This document shows positions 31,636-42,540 of a stretch of 64,000 bases of DNA, one piece after another (within the stretch, counting starts at the first letter, position 1; each line of letters opens with the position of its first letter). The notes under the pieces were generated by a model that did no database searches, was not told where the DNA came from, and saw only the letters and a list, made by a program, of their open reading frames with translations. Location of the stretch: positions 282,405 to 346,404 of the forward strand of contig JADJJE010000014.1 of the NCBI GenBank assembly GCA_016706685.1, read 5' to 3'. The position numbers were made by a program, and so were the translations under genes. Source of the stretch: Sandaracinaceae bacterium (GTDB lineage: Bacteria; Myxococcota_A; Polyangia; Polyangiales; Houyiibacteriaceae).

Positions 31636-31777
31636 GGAGGGCGAGGGGCGTCCTGGGCAGCGGGACTTGGGGGGCCCCGGGAAACAAACGAAGTGCCGTT
31701 TCCAGGGGGGTACCAGAGCGAGCGCCAGCGCGAGCGATCCCGCAGACCAGGATGCCCCTCGCCCTCCGATCGATCAC
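31636..31777 (-). repeat. Structured repeat, copy 2 (complete)
   Basis: The terminal arms 31636-31665 and 31738-31767 are complementary at 27 of 30 positions. Inside, GGAAAC (31680-31685) pairs with GTTTCC (31698-31703) around a 12-nt loop and extends outward through a G-A mismatch into CCCC/GGGG. On the minus strand it starts GTGATCGATCGG (31777) like copies 1 and 3, and a 63-codon frame runs from there to 31586. It fills part of the 359-bp gap between the membrane protein and cysS. The remaining sequence (31493-31635) shows nothing recognisable. Confidence 0.85.
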
Positions 31778-31851
31778 GCCTGCAGACCTAGACCCACAGG
31801 TGGATCCAGGAGGTGGCCCCCCCGCGTGGGATGCGGCAGACTCGCCAGCCC

Positions 31852-33339
31852 ATGTCGCTCCAGCTCTACGATACGCTCACTGGTACCAAGGCCCCGTTCA
31901 TCCCGGCTGATCCGCGGCACGCCCGGGTCTACGTGTGCGGTCCCACGGTGTACGACTATGCCCACCTCGGGCACGCCCGCTGCTACATCGTGTACGACGT
32001 GCTGGTGCGGCACCTGCGCGCGTCGGGCATGCGCGTGACCTACGCGCGCAACGTCACCGACATCGACGACAAGATCATCAACCGCGCGGCCGAGCGTGGC
32101 GAGCGCCCGGACGAGCTCGCGGCGCGCTTCACGGAGGCCTACCGCGAGGACATGGCGCGGCTCGGCAACGTGGCCCCCAACATCGAGCCCAAGGTCAGCG
32201 AGCACTTGCCGCAGATCATCGCGCTGGTGCAGCGCCTGATCGACTCGGGGAACGCCTACGCCGTGGACGGCGACGTCTACTTCGCGGTCGAGTCGTTCGA
32301 GGGCTACGGCAAGCTCAGCCACCGCAACCTCGAGGCCCACGAGGCCGGCGCCAGCGGACGCCTCGATGCGGACCAGACGGCGCGCAAGCGGCACCCGGCG
32401 GACTTCGCGCTGTGGAAGTCCGCAGCGCAGAGCGAGGTGGGCTGGGACAGCCCCTTCGGCTGGGGCCGCCCCGGCTGGCACATCGAGTGCTCGGCCATGA
32501 GCATGGAGCACCTGGGCGAGACGCTGGACCTCCACGGCGGTGGGCTCGACTTGGTGTTCCCGCACCACGAGAACGAGCTCGCGCAGAGCGAGGCCGCCAC
32601 CTGCAAGCCGTTCTCGCGCTGCTGGATGCACAACGGCTTCGTGGAGGTGAACAAAGAGAAGATGGGCAAGAGCCTGGGCAACTTCTTCACGGCCCGTGAG
32701 CTCTTCCGCCACATCGAGCCCGAGGCCGTGCGCCTCTTCACCATGGGCGTGCACTACCGCGCGCCGCTGGGCTTCGAGTTCGAAGAGGTGGACGGAAAGG
32801 CGCGCTTCCCGGGGCTCGAGGAAGCCGAGAAGCGCCTCGAGTACCTCTACAAGACCATGCTGCGCCTGCGCGAGCTGCCGGCTGCGCGCATCGTGCCCGA
32901 CGGCTGGGTGCCGGACGCCATCGCGAACTTCCCGGCCGCGCTCGACCGGGCGCTCGACGACGACCTGAACATGCCGGTGGCGCTGGCCGCCCTCTCCGAC
33001 CTCTTGGCCTCCGTCAACGAGCTGTGCGACGCCGCCATGCGCAAGAAGGGCAACGCCCAGCAGGCGGTGGTGGACGCCGCGGCGAACGCCTTTGGCGCCC
33101 TCGAGCAGTCGCTGGGCCTCGGCTTTCAGGACGCCCGCGAGGTGCTGATGCGCATCCGTGATCGCCGCGCCGAGGCGCGCGGGGTGAGCGGCGCATGGGT
33201 GGAGCAGCGCATCGTGGACCGCACGAACGCGCGCGCCGCCAAGGACTTCGAGGCGGCCGACCGCGTGCGCGTGGAGCTGGCCGAGCGCGGGGTGGAGCTG
33301 TTGGACAGCCCCACCGGGACCACCTGGCAGATCAGCTGA
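31852..33339 (+). CDS. cysS: Cysteinyl-tRNA synthetase
   Basis: Predicted 495 aa from the ATG at 31852 (MSLQLYDTLTGTK); an upstream GTG at 31813 adds atypical sequence. This class I synthetase charges tRNA-Cys. HIGH-type motif AHLGHAR follows the zinc Cys of YVCGPTVYDY. Other zinc ligands are in GWHIECSAMS and FPHHENE. The KMSKS loop is KEKMGKSLGN. The C-terminal DALR helical region (DDDLNMPVALAAL) and the IVDRTNARAAKDFEAADRVR segment are typical. A standalone housekeeping gene, 52 bp before hisD. Confidence 0.97.
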   Translation: MSLQLYDTLTGTKAPFIPADPRHARVYVCGPTVYDYAHLGHARCYIVYDVLVRHLRASGMRVTYARNVTDIDDKIINRAAERGERPDELAARFTEAYREDMARLGNVAPNIEPKVSEHLPQIIALVQRLIDSGNAYAVDGDVYFAVESFEGYGKLSHRNLEAHEAGASGRLDADQTARKRHPADFALWKSAAQSEVGWDSPFGWGRPGWHIECSAMSMEHLGETLDLHGGGLDLVFPHHENELAQSEAATCKPFSRCWMHNGFVEVNKEKMGKSLGNFFTARELFRHIEPEAVRLFTMGVHYRAPLGFEFEEVDGKARFPGLEEAEKRLEYLYKTMLRLRELPAARIVPDGWVPDAIANFPAALDRALDDDLNMPVALAALSDLLASVNELCDAAMRKKGNAQQAVVDAAANAFGALEQSLGLGFQDAREVLMRIRDRRAEARGVSGAWVEQRIVDRTNARAAKDFEAADRVRVELAERGVELLDSPTGTTWQIS

Positions 33340-33390
33340 GCGGGCCCGCAACAGGCTTGACGCCGGGACGCGGAGGACTAAACCGACCCC

Positions 33391-34662
33391 ATGCTGCACA
33401 TCCACGAGCACGGTCAGGCCGGCTACGAGGCGACCCTCGCGTCTCTGTCGCGGCGGGGTGATGCCGACCTCGAGCGCGTGGAGCCTGCGGTGCGCGCCAT
33501 CTTGAAGCGCGTGCAGGGCGAGGGTGACGCCGCCATCCGGGCGCTGACCCACGAGTTCGAGGGCCGCACTCAAGAGAGCATCGTGCTCAGCGAGCAGGCC
33601 TACCGTGAGGGGGCCGCGCAGGCGCCAGCCGAGGTGCGCGCGCTGCTGCAAGAGGCGGCCGACCGCATCCGCCGCTATCACGAGCACCAGCGCGACCCGG
33701 GCTTCGCCTATGAAGAAGACGGCGTGCAGCTGGGCATGCGCGTGCGTCCCGTCCGCTCCGCAGCGGTCTATGCGCCGGGCGGCAAGGCGCGCTACCCGTC
33801 CACCGTGCTGATGACCGCCGTGCCGGCCGCGGTCGCGGGCGTGCAGCGCATCGTGCTGGTCACCCCGCGGCCCACCCCCGAGATCCTGGCCGCCGCCGAG
33901 ATCGCCGGTGTCACCGAGGTCATCGACGCGGGCGGCGCGCAGGCCATCGGCGCGGTGGCCTACGGCACCGAGAGCGTGCGGCGCGTCGAGAAGATCGTGG
34001 GCCCCGGCAACATCTTCGTCGCGTGCGCCAAGCGCCTGGTGTTCGGGCTGGTCGACATCGACAGCATCGCAGGCCCCAGTGAGATCCTGGTGGTGGCCGA
34101 TGACGCCGCCGACCCCGAGGTGGTGGCCGCCGACCTGCTCTCGCAAGCCGAGCACGACGAGGACGCCTACGCTCTGCTGGTCACGCTCTCCCGCAAGCAG
34201 GCCGATGCCGTGTCGGCTGCCGTGGCGCGCCAGGTGGCGGAGCTCCCGCGCCGGGAAATCGCCGAGGCGTCGGTGCGTCGCAACGGTCACTGTTTCGTGG
34301 TGCCCACCCTGGCCGAGGCCGTGCGCGTGGCGGACGAGCTGGCCCCCGAGCACTTGAACTTGTCCGTGGCAGACCCGGACGCCGCCCTCGCGGGCATCGG
34401 CGCGGTCGGCGCGGCCTTCCTCGGGTATCACACGCCGGAGGCTGCGGGAGACTACGCCGCGGGGCCCAGCCACGTGCTGCCCACGGGCGGCTCGGCGCGC
34501 TTCGCGAGCCCGCTCGGTGTCTACGACTTCATCGTGCGCACGTCGGTCATCCGCTACAGCCACGAGGCCATCACGCGTCAGGCGCCGCTGCTCGAGGGCT
34601 TGGCCAGGCTCGAGGGGCTCGAGGCGCACGCCCGCGCCGTGTCCATCCGCCGCGCTCGCTGA
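33391..34662 (+). CDS. hisD: Histidinol dehydrogenase
   Basis: Predicted 423 aa. HisD oxidises L-histidinol to L-histidine in two NAD-dependent steps. Signature segments are YAPGGKARYPSTVLMTAVPAAVAGV, VGPGNIFVACAKRLVFG, IDSIAGPSEILVVAD, AEHDEDAYALLVT and the zinc/catalytic stretch ELAPEHLNLSV and GPSHVLPTGGSARF. All look intact, and the length is normal (about 430). No other his genes are nearby, so the pathway genes are dispersed. It converges on the PilZ gene 14 bp later. Confidence 0.96.
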   Translation: MLHIHEHGQAGYEATLASLSRRGDADLERVEPAVRAILKRVQGEGDAAIRALTHEFEGRTQESIVLSEQAYREGAAQAPAEVRALLQEAADRIRRYHEHQRDPGFAYEEDGVQLGMRVRPVRSAAVYAPGGKARYPSTVLMTAVPAAVAGVQRIVLVTPRPTPEILAAAEIAGVTEVIDAGGAQAIGAVAYGTESVRRVEKIVGPGNIFVACAKRLVFGLVDIDSIAGPSEILVVADDAADPEVVAADLLSQAEHDEDAYALLVTLSRKQADAVSAAVARQVAELPRREIAEASVRRNGHCFVVPTLAEAVRVADELAPEHLNLSVADPDAALAGIGAVGAAFLGYHTPEAAGDYAAGPSHVLPTGGSARFASPLGVYDFIVRTSVIRYSHEAITRQAPLLEGLARLEGLEAHARAVSIRRAR

Positions 34663-34676
34663 GCCTGCCGGAAGCG

Positions 34677-35042
34677 TCAGCGCTCGTCGAAGCCGCTGGC
34701 GGCGAGCAACGCGCGGATCGCGCCCGTGTGCTCGTTCGACAGGCTCGCGAAGCGCACACCGAAGCCGGGCGGGATCTTGGTGCCGTCCGCGTCGAAGCCG
34801 GGGCGCGCCGAGCTCCACTGCACCACGCAAGCGATGACGATGGGGTCCCAGGATGTCGGGGCCTCGATGCGCAGGGCCACGGTCGCGCCTTCGAGCGGTG
34901 GCTGCGGCGTCTCGATGAACGCCCCACGCACGCTCAGGTCACGGGTGGTCCCCATGTGCTCGAGCCCGTCGCGGGACTGGAACGCCACACGAAGCGCCAC
35001 CTCGGCGCGGGCCTTGTCACGTGCATGCAGCTTGGCGGTCAC
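34677..35042 (-). CDS. PilZ-domain protein
   Basis: Predicted 121 aa, a single PilZ domain. The D-x-S-x-x-G motif is present in TRDLSVRGAFIE, and an Arg-containing stretch (ARDKARAEVALRVAF) precedes it where the R-x-x-x-R half of the cyclic-di-GMP site is expected, although the Arg spacing is not canonical. The C-terminal beta strand ends GFGVRFASLSNEHTGAI. Probably a small c-di-GMP receptor or a PilZ homologue that binds partners without ligand. It is divergent from the kinase at 35145. Confidence 0.82.
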   Translation of the reverse strand: MTAKLHARDKARAEVALRVAFQSRDGLEHMGTTRDLSVRGAFIETPQPPLEGATVALRIEAPTSWDPIVIACVVQWSSARPGFDADGTKIPPGFGVRFASLSNEHTGAIRALLAASGFDER

Positions 35043-35144
35043 GGGCGCGAGCTTATCTCAAGCCCAGGCCCGGCGTGACTCGACTGTCATGCGGGTCACC
35101 AAAGTCTTCCCACCGCGGTGCCGAATTATCGGATACTCGCCGCG

Positions 35145-37052
<1,908 letters not shown>

Positions 37053-38281
37053 GGCACCACGGGCGCGTTCATGCCGGGCCCCAGCCGCGTGAGCAGGTGG
37101 GGATCGCGGGCGGCCTGGTTCACGTCCAGCACGGGCGTCACGGGCACCTCGTGGCGCGGCAGGCGGCTCATCCAGTCTTCGAGCGTGCGGCGCTCGAACG
37201 CGCCCGCGAGCTGGCGGCGCACCACGTTCCCCAGCAGCACACGCGCGGCGACGGGTAGCTTGCCCAGGCGCGGCAGCTCGAGCGCTTCGCACAGCGCGCG
37301 CCAGAACTTGCCTTCGTCCACGATGCCCACCGCCAGCCAGCGCCCGTCGCGCGTGCGGTAGGTGCCGTAGTGCGGCAGCGAGTGCAGCTTGAGGCGCTCG
37401 AGCGTCTGCACGGGGGCGCTGCGTCGCAGCGAGGCCGCCGCGCGATCGATGGCGTGGCCGATACCCCGTGCCCGGTACGGCTCACCCAGCCGGGTCATGG
37501 CCCGCGTCACCGCTCGATCCGCGCTGGGCGTGGGTGGCGTGAGGCCCTGATCCCAGATGTGCGCCCAGGACTGCACCGTGTCGCTCAGCGCCACGTCCAG
37601 CACCATGCCGCTGCCCGTGCGCTCCCGCTTTCGGAGCGCCGCGAGGATGGTGGTCGCCGCCGTTCCGCCCGCCGACAGATCCGCGATGGGCAGCGCCGAG
37701 CCCAGCGGGTGCCCCTCGCGGTCGCGCGACAGGTGACAGACCCCCGTCAGCGCCTGCAGGTTCAGGTCATGCGCCGGGTGCTCGGCGTACGGACCGGTCT
37801 GGCCGAAGCCGCTGATGCGGCAGATCACCAGGCGTGGGTTGCGCGCATGCAGCACGGCGGGCGCGATGCCCAGGCTCTCGAGCACCCCTGGACGGAAGCC
37901 CTCCACCAGAACGTCACACTCGGCCGCCAGCGCGAGCAGGGCCTCGCGGCCTCGCTCCGTCTTGAGGTCCAGCACCACGCTCTGCTTGCCGCGGTTCACC
38001 AACTCGAAGAGCGATGGCACCCCGCGCGCCGTCTCGCCGCCTGGCGGCTCCACCTTGATGACCGTCGCTCCCAGCGCGGCCAGCAGCACGGTGGCGTAGG
38101 GGCCCGGGAGGTTCTGCGTGAGGTCGAGGACCCGCACGTCGTCGAGCGCGCCTGCGAGGGGGTGGGGGTTCGGCATGCGGCACTGTGCATCACGCGCTCG
38201 CCTCGGAACAAGCTGCTGCGACCCGGGCTCGGCCCTGCGACTGTGGGTGCGGGCGCGCAGGGCCGCTGGTAGAGTGCGCGC

Positions 38282-39433
38282 GTGCAAGACGCGTCGCCTC
38301 CTTCGCTGCTCCACTGCTGCCCTCGGCTCGCGCGCGCGGGGCTGCTCGCGCTCTGCTCTTGGCTGGCGCTAGGGGCGCTCCCGGTGCGGGCGCAGCGCGA
38401 CCTCCAGGTGGACGACTACCGCCCCGCCCACGACGCCCGCGGGTTCCTCTCGGTGCAGGGCACGGCCACGCCTGGGCACCTGCGCTGGAACGTGGGCCTC
38501 TTCACGCACTACACGTTCGGGCTGCTGCGCGTGAACCCCGCCTTCACCACGCAGCAGGTGGTGGTGCGCCATCGCCTCTCCATGGACGCGCTGTTCCAGC
38601 TGGGCCTCGGGGGCCGCTTCGCCATCACCGCCGAGGTGCCCTTCACGCCCTACCAGACGGGCGCGCCCGCGGCGCTGGCTGACGGGGGCGAGAGCCTCGA
38701 TGGCGCCGCGCTCGGTGATGTGCGGCTCAGCGGACGGGTGCGCCTGCTCGGCGATGCCGCCGAGGGCACGGCCACGCGCTCGGATGGGCCCGGGCTGGCG
38801 GGCATGCTCACCGTCACGCTGCCCACGGCGCAAGGGGTGGGCTTCCACGGCAGCGACCTACCCGAGATCGACATCATCGCGATCGCGGACTTCCACATCC
38901 TGAACCTGGGCATCGGCGCCAGTGTCGGGGCGCGCATCCGTCCCGAGCGCGTGTCCATTGCGGGGCGCGAGCACGGGTCCGAGCTGCTCTGGGGGCTCGG
39001 CATCGCCATGCCGCTCCCGTTCTACCCAGACCTCGTGGCCCTGCTGGAGTTCCGTGGGTCCAGCGGCTTCACCGGTCGCTACAACACCCCCACCGAGGTG
39101 GACCTCGGCCTGCGCTTTCGGCTCGGCTCGTTCCACCTCAGCATGGTGGGCGGGGTGGCCTTCCCGCATCGCGCGCTCGGCGCCCCCTCGGTGCGGGCCA
39201 TCCTCGGCTTGCAGTATGCGCCCCAGCACCAGGACCAGGACCTCGACAGCGTCCCGGACAGCGCCGATGAGTGCCCCTTGCTGCCCGAGGACTTCGACGG
39301 GTTCGAGGACGACGACGGCTGCATGGACCCGGACAACGACAACGACCTGATCCCCGACGTCGACGACCAATGCCCCAACGAGACGGCGGAAGAAGGTCGC
39401 GACGACGACGAGGACGGCTGCACGGACCCCTGA
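38282..39433 (+). CDS. Outer-membrane beta-barrel-like protein with thrombospondin type 3 repeats
   Basis: Predicted 383 aa from the GTG at 38282. A signal peptide (LLALCSWLALGALPVRAQ) is followed by a beta-rich region of about 280 residues with amphipathic strands (LRWNVGLFTHYTFGLL, GRFAITAEVPFTPYQ, SFHLSMVGGVAFPH), suggesting a barrel. The C-terminal 60 residues carry calcium-binding thrombospondin type 3 repeats (DQDLDSVPDSADECP and DNDNDLIPDVDDQCP). Related proteins in this group usually end in a peptidoglycan-binding OmpA domain, but this one stops after the repeats, so either the domain is lost or this is a short variant. Confidence 0.78.
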   Translation: MQDASPPSLLHCCPRLARAGLLALCSWLALGALPVRAQRDLQVDDYRPAHDARGFLSVQGTATPGHLRWNVGLFTHYTFGLLRVNPAFTTQQVVVRHRLSMDALFQLGLGGRFAITAEVPFTPYQTGAPAALADGGESLDGAALGDVRLSGRVRLLGDAAEGTATRSDGPGLAGMLTVTLPTAQGVGFHGSDLPEIDIIAIADFHILNLGIGASVGARIRPERVSIAGREHGSELLWGLGIAMPLPFYPDLVALLEFRGSSGFTGRYNTPTEVDLGLRFRLGSFHLSMVGGVAFPHRALGAPSVRAILGLQYAPQHQDQDLDSVPDSADECPLLPEDFDGFEDDDGCMDPDNDNDLIPDVDDQCPNETAEEGRDDDEDGCTDP

Positions 39434-39544
39434 TGCTGCTGTTTGGCCGGTTCGCCGACGCCAACATCGGTGAAAGTTGATATAGTGCCCGACCAGTCAC
39501 GGCGCGCTGAATCCCCCCTCCGAGCACGCCGTCCGAGCCAGCTG

Positions 39545-40447
39545 ATGCGCCGTCTCTCCCCCCGAACGCTGCCCTTCCTCGTCGCGCTCTGCTTGGCGCT
39601 GCTCGTCCTCGTCGGCGCAGCCGGTGCGCGCGTCTCGTCGCGTGAGTACCTCGAGCAGCAGCTCGTGACGTCCACGGACTTCCGTAACCGCACTCAAGCC
39701 GCGCTGGCGCTCGGTCGCCTGGCGGACGCCCGCAGCCGTGCCCCGCTCGAGCGTGCGCTCGCCTCCGACAGCAACCCGGCGGTGCGCGCCGCGGCGGCCC
39801 TGTCGCTGGGCAAGCTGCGCGACCGGCGGGCCATCCCGGCGCTGCGGCGTGCGTCACGCGACGAGGCGGCGTCGGTCCGACGTCAGGCGGAGGCGGCCAT
39901 CGCCGAGATAGACACGCCTGCCGGCCCAGGCGCGGCCCCCGCGGGCGTCAGCACCCCGGGGGCAGTGCCAGCGCCCGCCATCAACTGGCGCACGGTCCGC
40001 CACGTGGTCGCCGTGGGTGAGGTCAGCAACGCCTCCACCGTCCCAGGGCCACGCCTGGTTGCGCCGCTCCGCTCGGCGGTGCTGACGGGGCTGGCCACGG
40101 TGGAGGGCGTCGCGCCTTTTGCCAGCAGCAGCGAGATTGGGCAGGACGCCACCCAAGAGATCGCCCGCCGTCGGCTCCCGCGCTTTCGCATCGACGCGGT
40201 CTTGAGCACCGTGCAGCGCACCGAGCAGAACGGCCAAGTGCGCATGCGCTGTGGCGTGAACCTCACCCTCTACGAGGAGGCATCGCGCAACGTGCTCGGC
40301 ATGCTGACGGGCTCCGCGACGGCGGCCGAGCCGGCGGGGCAAGGGCGTGACCAGGACGCTCGCATGACGAACGCCGCGCTCAACGCGGCCGTGCGGTCGG
40401 CCCTCACCACCGCACGTGCGGCGCTCGACCGGGCCAGCCGGCGCTGA
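39545..40447 (+). CDS. HEAT-repeat periplasmic protein
   Basis: Predicted 300 aa from the ATG at 39545 (MRRLSPRTLPFLVALCLALLVLVGA), a clear signal peptide. Residues about 30-120 form HEAT/PBS-lyase-type repeats (RTQAALALGRLADARSRAPLERAL and AVRAAAALSLGKLRDRRAIPALRRAS). The C-terminal half (about 150-300) is an unrecognised alpha/beta domain with VRHVVAVGEVSN and RFRIDAVLSTVQRTEQNGQVRMRCGVNLTLYEE. A scaffold role in the envelope is inferred from the repeats only. It converges on the STAS-like gene. Confidence 0.75.
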   Translation: MRRLSPRTLPFLVALCLALLVLVGAAGARVSSREYLEQQLVTSTDFRNRTQAALALGRLADARSRAPLERALASDSNPAVRAAAALSLGKLRDRRAIPALRRASRDEAASVRRQAEAAIAEIDTPAGPGAAPAGVSTPGAVPAPAINWRTVRHVVAVGEVSNASTVPGPRLVAPLRSAVLTGLATVEGVAPFASSSEIGQDATQEIARRRLPRFRIDAVLSTVQRTEQNGQVRMRCGVNLTLYEEASRNVLGMLTGSATAAEPAGQGRDQDARMTNAALNAAVRSALTTARAALDRASRR

Positions 40448-40485
40448 CCTTCCCGGGTGGACGTCGGCCGAGTCCGCAGCGCGGC

Positions 40486-40929
40486 CTACTCAGTCGGCAG
40501 CCGCTGGACGCCGCTCTTCTGCAGCTGGGACTTGGCCCAGGCCATGCCCTTGTCGAAGTCGTCGAAGGCCTGGTTCGGGAACTTGGGTGGCGCCAGCCAG
40601 AACACCGCGGTGAGCAGCCCCTTGATCATGGCGTTGGTGACCACGATGGCCGAACCCCGGTTGTACGTGATGTCGTGGAACTCGAAGCGCTTGAGGTGGT
40701 CGGCGAAGAGCTTGCGCTGCGTTGGCGGCATGGAGCGCACCAGGCTCATGTCCGCCACCCACGCGCACGGGTGCTGAGCGTGCTGCGCCCAGCGCTCGCG
40801 TGTCTCGCACAGGGACGCCAGCTCCTGGTCGGACGCGCCAGCCGGAAAGCGCATGACGTATACCGGCGCGTGGGTGACATCGATCCACGGGTGGACCAGG
40901 CGAGCGTCTTCGGCTTGGCGAGCGTACAC
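40486..40929 (-). CDS. STAS/SEC14-like small protein
   Basis: Predicted 147 aa, apparently a single alpha/beta domain. The pattern VYVMRFPAG, a helix with CETRERWAQHA, ACAWVADMSLVRSMPPTQRKLFADHL and NRGSAIVVTNAMIKGLLTAVFWL resembles the SpoIIAA-like STAS fold used in regulatory switches. The usual phosphorylatable Ser is not in a clearly recognisable place. The function is unknown. It is the last gene of a minus-strand run (xthA-like, hflX, lipoprotein, 288-aa protein, this gene) with gaps of 10-38 bp. Confidence 0.65.
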   Translation of the reverse strand: MYARQAEDARLVHPWIDVTHAPVYVMRFPAGASDQELASLCETRERWAQHAQHPCAWVADMSLVRSMPPTQRKLFADHLKRFEFHDITYNRGSAIVVTNAMIKGLLTAVFWLAPPKFPNQAFDDFDKGMAWAKSQLQKSGVQRLPTE

Positions 40930-40939
40930 GGCGCGAACC

Positions 40940-41806
40940 TTACTTGGTCACCGGCTTCAAGCCTACTCTTCCGTCCCGCACGACCACCTCGAAGTCGATG
41001 GCCTTCCCTTGGTGCTTCTCTTTGAGCTTGGGGATCATGTCCTCGATGCTCCGCTGGAGGGTCTCGTATTTCACGTTGTCCACGCGCTCGTTGTTGGAGC
41101 GGCGTGCGGCCACGTAGTCGTCGTAGATGCGCTTCATGCGCGTCTCGTCGGGCCCCGGGCTCTCGGGCCGGGATGGCGCAGGTGCCGGCGCTGGAGCGGG
41201 TGCCGGCCGCTCGAGGGGAGCCGGGGCCGCCGCGCTGGTGTGCGTTCCGGTGGGCTCGTCGCCCGTGCGCCGACGTCGCTCTGTGGGCTTGCCGAACGTG
41301 GCCACCTTGGGCGTCGGGGCGGGCGCCGCAGCGGGGCTTGGGTTCGGGCTGCGCGTGAGCCCCGCGATGGCCGCGTCCAGCTCCGGATCGTCCAGCAGGC
41401 TGCTCAGGTCTTCGGTGTCCAGGTCCACGTCCACGTCCAGTTCGTACACGCCCTTCTCGGCTTCGCGCTCGTCGCGGCGCTTGGCGCGCCCTTCCTTCAC
41501 GGCGTCTTTGCGCTTCAGCTTCTGGAGGTCGCGCTTGTAGGTGCCCTCCTCGATCTGCCGCGTGACGCGCCGCCAGTACGTGTGGAGCGTGGTGTAGCGC
41601 TGGACCAGCGACTGATACCGGAAGCGAAGGTGCGTGGAGCGCGGTTGGTCGCGGCGCAGCAGCTCGAACATACGGTCCACCTGCTTGCGCGGGACCGCGG
41701 GCTCGAGGCGCTCGATGCCCTGAAAGTACATCTCGTAGAGGGCCTTCAGGCGGTCGAGACGCGTCTCGAGATCCTTGAGCGTCGCGTCGAACTCGGCAGC
41801 TTCCAT
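40940..41806 (-). CDS. Conserved hypothetical protein with N- and C-terminal helical domains
   Basis: Predicted 288 aa, no signal peptide or membrane segment. The N-terminal 130 residues are helical and charged (LKDLETRLDRLKALYEMYFQGIERLEP, RFRYQSLVQRYTTLHTYWRRV). A Pro/Ala linker (155-215, with PAPAPAPAP) follows. The C-terminal domain (about 222-288) contains RMKRIYDDYVAARRSNNE and ends in a beta-like FEVVVRDGRVGLKPV. I do not recognise a named family with certainty; it looks like a conserved cytoplasmic protein of myxobacteria. It lies 10 bp before the STAS-like gene. Confidence 0.65.
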   Translation of the reverse strand: MEAAEFDATLKDLETRLDRLKALYEMYFQGIERLEPAVPRKQVDRMFELLRRDQPRSTHLRFRYQSLVQRYTTLHTYWRRVTRQIEEGTYKRDLQKLKRKDAVKEGRAKRRDEREAEKGVYELDVDVDLDTEDLSSLLDDPELDAAIAGLTRSPNPSPAAAPAPTPKVATFGKPTERRRRTGDEPTGTHTSAAAPAPLERPAPAPAPAPAPSRPESPGPDETRMKRIYDDYVAARRSNNERVDNVKYETLQRSIEDMIPKLKEKHQGKAIDFEVVVRDGRVGLKPVTK

Positions 41807-41822
41807 GGTGAACGTGGCCGCA

Positions 41823-42503
41823 TCATAGCGGCTGGATGCGCAAATTGTCGAAAGTCACGTCGGCGGACCAATTGTTGAACCCAAAGTGGTCGTGGCCACG
41901 ACCGGCGAGCGGCTCCGGGTCGTCCAGCTCCATCAGGCGCTGACCATCCACGTCCACGCTGATCAGCGACCCGCGCCGCTCGATCACGAAGTGGTAGCGG
42001 CGGTTGGGCTGGACGCGCAGCGGCGCCCCCACCACGCGGTCTTCCGCGTGTTCGTCCATGCGGGCGAGCACGTTGTGCTGGTTGCCCCAGCCGCCGAAGA
42101 TCACCACGTAGCTGGTGGCCGTGTAGGACTCACTCAGCGCGTGGGACACGCCGTCGCCAAAGATCTCCACCTTGATGTCGTGCGTGTCGGTGCTGGCGTC
42201 GAACTCCACCCGCACGTCCCGCGGCAGGGTGCGGCGCAGCCAGAGCGGGTGGTTGCGCGCCTCGCGGATGCGCACGGCGCCGTCGACGAGGCGCCAGGGG
42301 CCGCCCGTCACGTTCCAGTCGGGCCCCAGCTGCGCGCGGTCGAAGTCGTCGGAGTAGCCCTCGGGACCGATGCCCGTGTCGCCCTGGGGCGTGCATCCCA
42401 GGCCGGGCGAGAGCGCCAGGACGCACAGGCACGCCGGCGCGAGCAGCAGCTGGAGAGCAGCCAGGGGACAGGAGGCGGCGCGACGGGAGAGGAAGCGTTT
42501 CAC
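41823..42503 (-). CDS. Lipoprotein with LamG/DUF1080-like jelly-roll domain
   Basis: Predicted 226 aa. The signal peptide ends LSPGLGC, a plausible lipobox at about residue 37. The mature domain has the concanavalin-like pattern of family DUF1080: an opening DDFDRAQLGPDWNVTGGPWRLVDGAVRI, a middle RRYHFVIERRGSLISVDVDGQRLMEL and an ending HFGFNNWSADVTFDNLRIQ. DUF1080 members include glycoside-acting enzymes, but many are plain carbohydrate-binding domains. No catalytic residues can be named here. It is in the hflX gene run. Confidence 0.72.
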   Translation of the reverse strand: MKRFLSRRAASCPLAALQLLLAPACLCVLALSPGLGCTPQGDTGIGPEGYSDDFDRAQLGPDWNVTGGPWRLVDGAVRIREARNHPLWLRRTLPRDVRVEFDASTDTHDIKVEIFGDGVSHALSESYTATSYVVIFGGWGNQHNVLARMDEHAEDRVVGAPLRVQPNRRYHFVIERRGSLISVDVDGQRLMELDDPEPLAGRGHDHFGFNNWSADVTFDNLRIQPL

Positions 42504-42540
42504 GGCCGAAGGCTGCCCCGGAATCGCCCGGAGGGCCAGC

